In this document: positions 7,023-12,915 of the stretch, one piece after another
Numbering within the stretch: the first letter of the stretch is position 1
How the letters are laid out: each line of letters begins with the position of its first letter
The notes under the pieces: model-generated
Database searches by the model: none
The model's input: the letters and a program-made list of their open reading frames with translations, nothing else
What the model was told of the DNA's origin: nothing
Assembly (NCBI GenBank): GCA_027943245.1
Contig: JANDJZ010000828.1
Location: forward strand, 1 to 12,915
Source: Acanthamoeba sp. SK_2022b
Taxonomy: Eukaryota > Discosea > Longamoebia > Acanthamoebidae
Direction of reading: 5' to 3'
DNA: 12,915 nucleotides
Made by a program: the position numbers and the translations under genes

Positions 7023-7223
7023 GATGACCTCTAGCTGCTTTGGTCCTGTTCTTCTGCACACACCATCAGCCTGTCTGAACCGGTTGTGTGATGCCATTTC
7101 GGCGCAGGGATTGGGCATAGAAAAAGTTGCCATTCACACCAGCCAAACACCGGACGCCGATAAACACAACTCTAGGTCGGCCAGGGAGAAGACCCGCGCA
7201 GTCGTGCCTCTCAAGATACAGCC
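7023..7223 (+). promoter_or_regulatory. Presumed promoter/5' UTR region of the aldehyde-oxidase-like gene
   Basis: Only about 200 bp separate the 5S terminator from the start codon at 7224, so the promoter and leader of the oxidase gene probably lie here or in the 5S-insertion DNA. I see no convincing TATA box; an A-rich CATAGAAAAAG occurs near 7116-7126. No other gene is apparent. Confidence 0.35.
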
Positions 7224-10200
7224 ATGCAAAGGAACAGTTCTGGCTCTGGACAGCGGCCCATCTTCTTAGCCCCCGCTGGCGCTACGCCCGTTTTGATTTC
7301 TAATCAAATCCCCCAGCAACAGCCGGTAATGACCACTGGAGGTGCCCTGCCCCCAGCCTACCCCTTTCCTGCCCACCCGCAGTACCAGCAGATGCCCGCC
7401 CTTCTCGTGCAGCAGCGACCTGCCGGACCCGTCTACGTCTACGCTGCCGGCCCCGCTCCGGTCGCTGTGCCCGTCATGATGGCGCCCCCCTTCTACGTGC
7501 CCTCGTCGTCCCAGCCCCAGCATTTCCCTCAGCAGGCTGGCCTCGCCACCGCCGCCCTCCCGAGCGTCAACGACCAGATGCTGGCCCAGCTCAGCATCGG
7601 CGGCAACGAGAAGGCCTCTACGAAGAAGGATAGAACGACCAAGAAGAGGTCGACCGCGGCGGCCGACCAGCAGCAGGTGGTGTTTTACCTCAACGGCGAG
7701 AAGACCGAGGTCGACAACGTGGACGTGGCCACCACCCTCAACGACTAGTTACACCTTCCCCACTTCACTTTTTCATTGGTTTTCTTTTGTTGCTTGTGCT
7801 GACGCTCGTCCACCCGCCCGCGCACACATCCGGACAGCCTGCGCAACAAGCCAGAGTACACGGGTACATGGATGGCTCACACTTGGCCGGTCATGACACA
7901 TAATTAGTCACGCCACGCCGTGTTGCCAAAGAATTATGAGGGCTGACGTTGATGTGTGGTGGGGCGTGTACGTGGTTTTTGTGGCCCGCGCCACCAGGCA
8001 CCAAGTTCATGTGCGGCGAGGGCGGCTGTGGCTCGTGCACGGTGGCCATCGATATGGCCGACGACACCGGAGCCACCAAGACCCTCGCCATCAACTCGTG
8101 TCTCAGGCCCCTGGCCAGTTGTCACGGCCTCAATGTACGCCCAGCCCTCCTTATCTCCAATAATTTCAAAATATCTTTATTATTATTTTTTTCATAATTA
8201 ATTACAAAACTTGGAATAATTCATTGTGGTGTGCAGGTGACCACGATCGAGGGACTCAACGGCGACGCCGAGACCAACCCCATCTCCAAGAAGCTCGCCG
8301 AGTCCAACGGCTGTGGTTTCTGCAGCGTGGGCATGGTGCCGCTTTCACCTCGCGTTGTCTGCATTACCGGCGCGCGCGCGTGTGTGTGAAACATTGGCCA
8401 ATATCCTCATCGCGTGTACCAGGTGATGAGCATGTATTCGCTGCTCAAGGAGAAGCCCAAGCCGACGACGCAAGAGGTGGAGGACCACTTTGACGGCAAC
8501 CTGTGTCGCTGCACCGGATACCGCCCGATCCTCGACGCCATGAAGTCCTTTGCCGCCTCGTCCGCGCCGGGCTCGCCCTGCAGCGCCGACATCGAGGACC
8601 TCTGCCGCCGCACTGGGTACGCGCTGGCCGCGTGGTGTCGCTCGTGCCGTGCTCGCGATGGATCGGCCAACGGTTTGGTTGTCCGTTAAACACGCGGCTG
8701 ACGTGTGGCGACAGGACATGCGTGAAGAAGGCCACGGGCGCCCTCCACTTCCGCGACGCGCTCGGGATGGCGTGGTACGCGCCGGCCACGCTCGACGCGC
8801 TCCAGAAGCTGCTCAGGGCCGAGCCCGCGGCCACCAAGAAGTTCGTGGTCGGCAACACCTCGATCGGAGTCTACAAGGACCAGAAGCCCGACATGTGGAT
8901 CTACATCAGGGACATCCCCGAGCTCCAGGTAACGCAGCCTCACGCCCCACCCATACGTGTGCGCAAGTCGTGGGCTCATTTATCGCTTTCGTTATCGCTT
9001 TTCGCTTTCGCTTTCGTTGTGTGGAAAACAAACAAACAGAGAACCGAGACGACGACGGCCGGTCTGACGATCGGCGGCACGGTGACGGTGAGCCGGTTCA
9101 TGGGCTTCTTGGAGGAGACCGCCGCCAAGGACAAGTCCGTGCGCACGGCCTTCATTCCCGTGCTCCTCCGCCATTTGAAGCTCGTGGCGAGCCCGCAAGT
9201 CCGCAACGTGGGCAGCGTATCGGGTACTCGCACCCTATATAAATATAATTTTATAAAAAAAATAGTTATTTAATATTTTAATTTATTTTTAATAATTATT
9301 TTATTTATTGTGCAGGTAATTTGATGATGGTGCACAACTGGGCCTTCACGTCCGACATCTGGACCATCCTCATGGCCGTGGGTGCCGAGCTGCGGCTGCT
9401 CGACATCAACGGCAACTTTGCCAACGTCCCGCTCTATGGCTTCGAGAAGGTGGATATGACCAACAGGATCATCTACTCCATCTCGCTTCCGTGGGCCACC
9501 GCCGCTGGAGGCTTCGATACGCACAAGACCATGGTCCGCCACGTCAACTCGCACGCCATCGTCAACGCCGGTACTCCCCCTGCCCCCCCCTTCGCTTCGT
9601 GTCCCCCACATGCACGCGTGTGGCCTGACCGTCGCCGGGCCAACCTCTCCGCTCCCCCCCCACCCAACTCACTTCCACCAATCGCATACGACCACGAAAG
9701 GCTTCCGGGTTGAGCTCGACAGCAGCTACCGCGTGGTCAGGCAGCCCACGCTGGCCTACGGCGGTGTCCAGAAGTACCCCTGCCGCGCCGAGGCCGTGGA
9801 GCAGTTCCTGGTCGGCCGCTCCTGGACCGACCCCGGCACGCTCAAGAGTAAGCACGCATTTCCCCCCCCCCCCAAATTGATGTTGCCTGGACGTTTGCCT
9901 GCCCTGCGCTCCCCCCCCCAATTCGTGCAGATGCGCTGGTCCTGCTGCAGACCACCCTCGTGCCCAAGATCGACCCCGCCGAGGGTCGCGTGGCCTACCG
10001 GTCGTCCCTCATCCTCACGCTCTTCTACAAGTTCTACCTCGCCCAGCTCCCGGCTTCCGTGCGCCCCGCCAAATTCGAGTCGGCCATCCACCACTGTATC
10101 CCCCACTCCCCCATTTATTTTATTTTATTTTATTTTATTTTATTTTATTTTATGATTTACTTATTCATTATTTTGTCGCGTAGTCATTCGGCCGGTGAGC

Positions 10201-12780
10201 AGCGGCGAGCAGTCCTACGGCACCGACCCGTCCGAGTACCCCGTCTCCCAGCCCATTCCCAAGATCGACGGCGTGGTCCAGACCAGTGGCAAGGTATGCC
10301 CCGGCTACGTAGCATGCATTGCTCGCATTCCAGTATTGCACGCGCGATCACCGAGAGGCCCGTCTGTTGATCTGCGCACGGTGGGGGGCGCAGGCGATCT
10401 ACACGGACGACGTGACGCCCAACAACGCGGCCTACGCCGACTTCGTGCTGAGCACGGTTGCCACGGGCGACATCGTGTCCGTCGACCCCTCGGCCGCCCT
10501 CCGGCTCCCCGGCGTCATCGCCTGGATCTCGGCCAAGGACATCCAGCCCGGTATGCCCCCTCGCCTGGCCACTCCTGTTCCTTTCCATCGACCTCACACA
10601 CGACACGACACGACACGACACGACACGACACGACACGACACGACACGACACGACACAGATCGCAATAGCATCACGACCGACCCGGTCCCTGTCGAGTGGC
10701 ACGAGCCGGTGTTTGCCGACAAGAAGGTCATCTACAACGGCCAACCGATCGGTATGCCAAGAACGACGGCCATTCATTCCTGAGATGCCTGCGTTCTCTC
10801 TTTTTGAGTTCGATTCAATTATTGACCGGTGGTGGTGGTGGTGGTGGTGGTGGTGGTGGTGGTGGTGGTGGTGGTGGTGGTGGTGGTGGTGGTGGTGGTG
10901 GTGGTGGTGGTGAACCTCGATTGGCATGTCAGGCTTGATCGTGGCCGAGAGCTATCGGCGGGCGCGCGAGGCCGTGCAGCTGGTGAAGGTGACCTACGAC
11001 GTGAGCAAGGCGCCCAAGCCCGTTCTCTCGCTGGACGAGGCCATCGCCCGCAACTCGTTCTTCCCGCCCTATCCAGGCACCACCCCCGTCGGGCCCTTCA
11101 CCACGGGCGACCTCAACAAGGGCTTCGCCCAGTCCAAGCACGTTCTCCAGGTAATGCGTCACTTGTTTTATGATTATTATTTCATTTAGTAATTGAATTA
11201 TTACCTTGAATTATTTTTATTTAATATACATAAAAGAATCAATTATACTTGTTTTTAATTTAGTTATACTTAATTTGTGATGTGGCTTGTGGGTAGAACT
11301 CGATCTCGATCGGGTCGCAGTACCACTTCCACATGGAGACGCAGAGCAGCGTGGCCATTCCGGAGGAGGGGCAAGCGATGAAGGTCATCTCGTCGACCCA
11401 GTGGCCGTCCCTGATGCAGAACCTCATCTCGCGCGTCACCGGCGTCAACAGCTCCAAGGTCACCGGTACCTACACCGCCTTCACTACCAGCACAATCATC
11501 ATCACCATCCCCGTCTCTTGCTCATCATCAACACTTGGTCAACAGTGGAGACCAGGCGTGTGGGCGGCGCCTACGGAGGCAAGATCACCCGCTCGGCGAT
11601 GATCGCCACCGCCGCCGCTGTGGCGTCGAAGAAGCTCAAGCGGCCCGTGAAGCTGTCGCTGGACATCAACACCAACATGGACATGGTGGGCAAGAGGCAC
11701 CCCTTCCGGTGCGACTACAAGGTCGGCTTCGACGACAATGGTAAACCCGCCCGCAGCTCCGCTCTCTCCAACCACCAGCTCACTTGCTTGGCCCACTTTA
11801 CTCCATTAAATCACACACACACTACACACACACACCACACACACACCACAGGCAAGATCAACGCTCTGCAGATGACCCTGTACGCGGATGGCGGCTGCTC
11901 CTACGATTCCACCGCGGGCAGTACGCGCCCCCATTTGAGCTGCTGCCCCCCAATGAGCTCTCTCTGGCCTGGTGTTGTTTGTTTTTTTTTTTTTTTTTTG
12001 TTGTTGTTTTTGTTTTTTTGTTTTTGTTTGTTTGTTTTGTTTGTATTGTATTGTATTGTATTGTTTTGTTTATTTTTTTCGGTGTTGTGATGTGACAGCT
12101 GTCGACATGGCGCTCACGTCGGCCGACAACTGCTACTTCGTGCCCAACTACTCCATCGAGGGCAAGCTCTGCTTCACCAACCTGCCGTCCAACACCCCGA
12201 CCCGTGCTCCCGGGTACTTCCTCCTACTGCCGCCAAGTTTGATTTTACACTCATTTTATTCATTTTACATTTTACATTTATTTCGCTGCTAAATGTTTGT
12301 GAATGTTGTTGACTTTGTTCGCCATTATTATTACTACTTACTATTATTACGAACATGGCAGTTGCGTGCCTGCGATCTACTTCATGGAGAGCGTGGTGGA
12401 GACCGTGTCGGCCTACCTGGGCCTCTCACCCGACGCGGTGAAGCCCCTCAACTTCTACGCAAAGGGCCAGACCACTCCCTACGGCCAACCCCTCCCCTAC
12501 TTCAGGTAAGACCGCGCAACCCGTGTGCGCGTGCCCACGCTGTCCGTGCTCTGACCCTCAGCGATCTGTGTGTGTGTGCTTGCGTATGTGTGCCTGCGTG
12601 CGTGTGTGCGCGTTGCCCGTGTCGTGACAGCTTGGGGTCTCTCTGGGACCAGCTCAAGGCCAGCTGCGACTACGACGCCCGCAAGGCGCGGGTGCAGGCC
12701 TACAACCGGGACAACCGCTGGACCAAGCGCGGCATCTCCCTCGTGCCCCTCAAATACGGCATCGCGTGGGCCGGCAGCAA
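7224..12780 (+). CDS. Molybdo-flavoenzyme of the xanthine dehydrogenase/aldehyde oxidase family, aldehyde-oxidase-like (3' end outside window)
   Basis: Oxidises aldehydes or N-heterocycles, passing electrons from molybdopterin through two [2Fe-2S] clusters to FAD. Exons joined in phase: 7224-7747, 7838-7863, 7998-8134, 8237-8335, 8423-8616, 8715-8928, 9040-9223, 9316-9570, 9701-9847, 9931-10095, 10184-10293, 10394-10550, 10659-10751, 10933-11150, 11297-11465, 11546-11740, 11852-11920, 12099-12213, 12362-12505, 12631-12780 (1121 codons plus 2 nt; about 340 residues missing). Residues 1-~152 are a Pro/Gln/Ala-rich extension with a basic patch, not part of the usual enzyme. Cluster 1: CGEGGCGSC (Cys189, 194, 197) plus Cys218. 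Cluster 2: CGFC (255, 258) and CRC (290, 292). The FAD region includes [10 protein letters not shown] and the SGN segment. In the Mo domain, Gln876, Ile911, Met989, Arg1021 and Trp1118 align with bovine Gln767, Glu802, Arg880, Arg912 and Phe1009; spacings 35, 78, 32 and 97 are identical. Ile and Met instead of Glu/Arg, and RAPG instead of RGFGG, indicate an aldehyde oxidase. Product localisation is probably cytosolic (no signal peptide). Confidence 0.9.
8982..9017 (+). repeat. Degenerate CTTTCG-type repeat in intron 6
   Basis: Imperfect iterations of CGCTTTCG/CGTTATCG fill part of intron 6 (8929-9039) of the oxidase gene, giving it a pyrimidine-rich strand before the acceptor. Confidence 0.7.
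10113..10152 (+). repeat. (ATTTT)n microsatellite in intron 10
   Basis: About eight tandem ATTTT units lie in intron 10 (10096-10183), ahead of its TAG acceptor. Confidence 0.9.
10598..10656 (+). repeat. (CGACA)n microsatellite in intron 12
   Basis: About eleven pure tandem CGACA units (10601-10655) occupy most of the 108-nt intron 12 and run directly into its CACAG acceptor. Confidence 0.92.
10828..10911 (+). repeat. Pure (GGT)28 trinucleotide tract in intron 13
   Basis: Eighty-four bases of uninterrupted GGT lie in intron 13 (10752-10932). All reading frames through it give homopolymers (Gly, Val, Trp on +; His, Pro or Thr types on -), which are artefacts of the repeat. On the sense strand the transcript would be (GGU)28, able in principle to form G-quadruplexes. 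Confidence 0.95.
11812..11850 (+). repeat. CA-rich microsatellite in intron 16
   Basis: Interrupted (CA)n with CTACA and CCACA variants fills the end of intron 16 (11741-11851) and merges with its acceptor. Confidence 0.85.
11982..12063 (+). repeat. Poly-T and (TATTG)n tract in intron 17
   Basis: A T18 run (11982-11999) is followed by T/G-rich sequence and then about four TATTG units (12043-12063) in the 178-nt intron 17 (11921-12098). Confidence 0.85.
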
Positions 12781-12915
12781 GTGCGCTTTCCTCTCCTCTA
12801 CCCCCCCCCCCCAATCCTCACTCTTGCAGCTCCACCGCGCCAGCCGCGCGCGCACACGCACATACGATACCGCGCGGCCACGACTCACATTTGCCGGCGC
12901 ACGCGGCGGCGGCGG
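12781..12915 (+). other. Start of intron 20 and unresolved end of window
   Basis: A GT donor at 12781 ends exon 20. A C12 run (12801-12812) and a candidate acceptor CTTGCAG ending at 12830 follow, but the frame beyond it gives Ala/Arg/His-rich sequence that does not resemble the expected continuation of the molybdopterin domain. I therefore leave the next exon unassigned; it may begin outside the window. Confidence 0.5.

Noticed and set aside
7224..7748. A stand-alone 174-residue Pro/Gln-rich protein
   Set aside because: Its last residues ([14 protein letters not shown]) are the start of the oxidase's ferredoxin domain, and the apparent stop overlaps a GT donor that joins exon 2 in phase.
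10828..10911. CRISPR-like or minisatellite array
   Set aside because: It is a uniform trinucleotide with no spacers, in a eukaryotic intron.
10184..11173. Frames containing long runs of His, Gly, Trp or Val
   Set aside because: All come from translating the (GGT)28 tract in intron 13; the consistent splice phases show it is intronic.
12831..12915. Exon 21 of the oxidase after the CTTGCAG acceptor
   Set aside because: The resulting peptide is Ala/Arg/His-rich and lacks the expected molybdopterin-domain motifs, so it was left unassigned.

Overview
The window looks like nuclear DNA of a free-living amoeba, most likely Acanthamoeba or a close relative. Three things point there: GC-rich coding exons with AT-rich or simple-repeat introns of about 50-180 nt, GT..AG splice sites throughout, and a 5S rRNA sequence that, from memory, is very close to that of Acanthamoeba. 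The species assignment is an inference; no database was searched.

Layout. 1-156 (+) is the last 51 codons of a gene that is nearly identical, in inverted orientation, to the 3' end of a complete MORN-repeat gene at 2207-3616 (-). Between these two convergent copies lies a secreted GH79-type glycoside hydrolase (beta-glucuronidase/heparanase-like) at 345-2074 (-), best read as three exons, with an apparent frame anomaly at the conserved RVGGNSAD motif. From about 3620 to 7020 the DNA is gene-poor and less GC-rich. It holds diverged direct repeats (about 4046-4355), a badly decayed piggyBac-like transposase (4634-5745), and a 5S rRNA gene (5' part 6311-6398, 3' part 6989-7019) split by about 590 bp of unrelated DNA. 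That inserted DNA carries a cluster of CCAAT boxes, a TATA-like motif and a short minus-strand ORF of unknown function.

The right half (7224 to beyond 12780, +) is one gene: a molybdo-flavoenzyme of the xanthine dehydrogenase/aldehyde oxidase family. I could join 20 exons in consistent phase (about 1121 codons); the 3' end lies outside the window. It has a Pro/Gln-rich N-terminal extension of about 150 residues, both [2Fe-2S] clusters, an FAD domain and most of the molybdopterin domain. Spacing-exact comparison with bovine xanthine dehydrogenase puts Ile and Met at the two purine-recognition positions (Glu802, Arg880), so the active site is of the aldehyde-oxidase kind. Its introns carry several different microsatellites, including a pure (GGT)28 tract.

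The genes do not form a pathway. The left third is a local inverted duplication around a secreted hydrolase, the middle is a graveyard of mobile and repeated sequence, and the right half is a single intron-rich metabolic gene.
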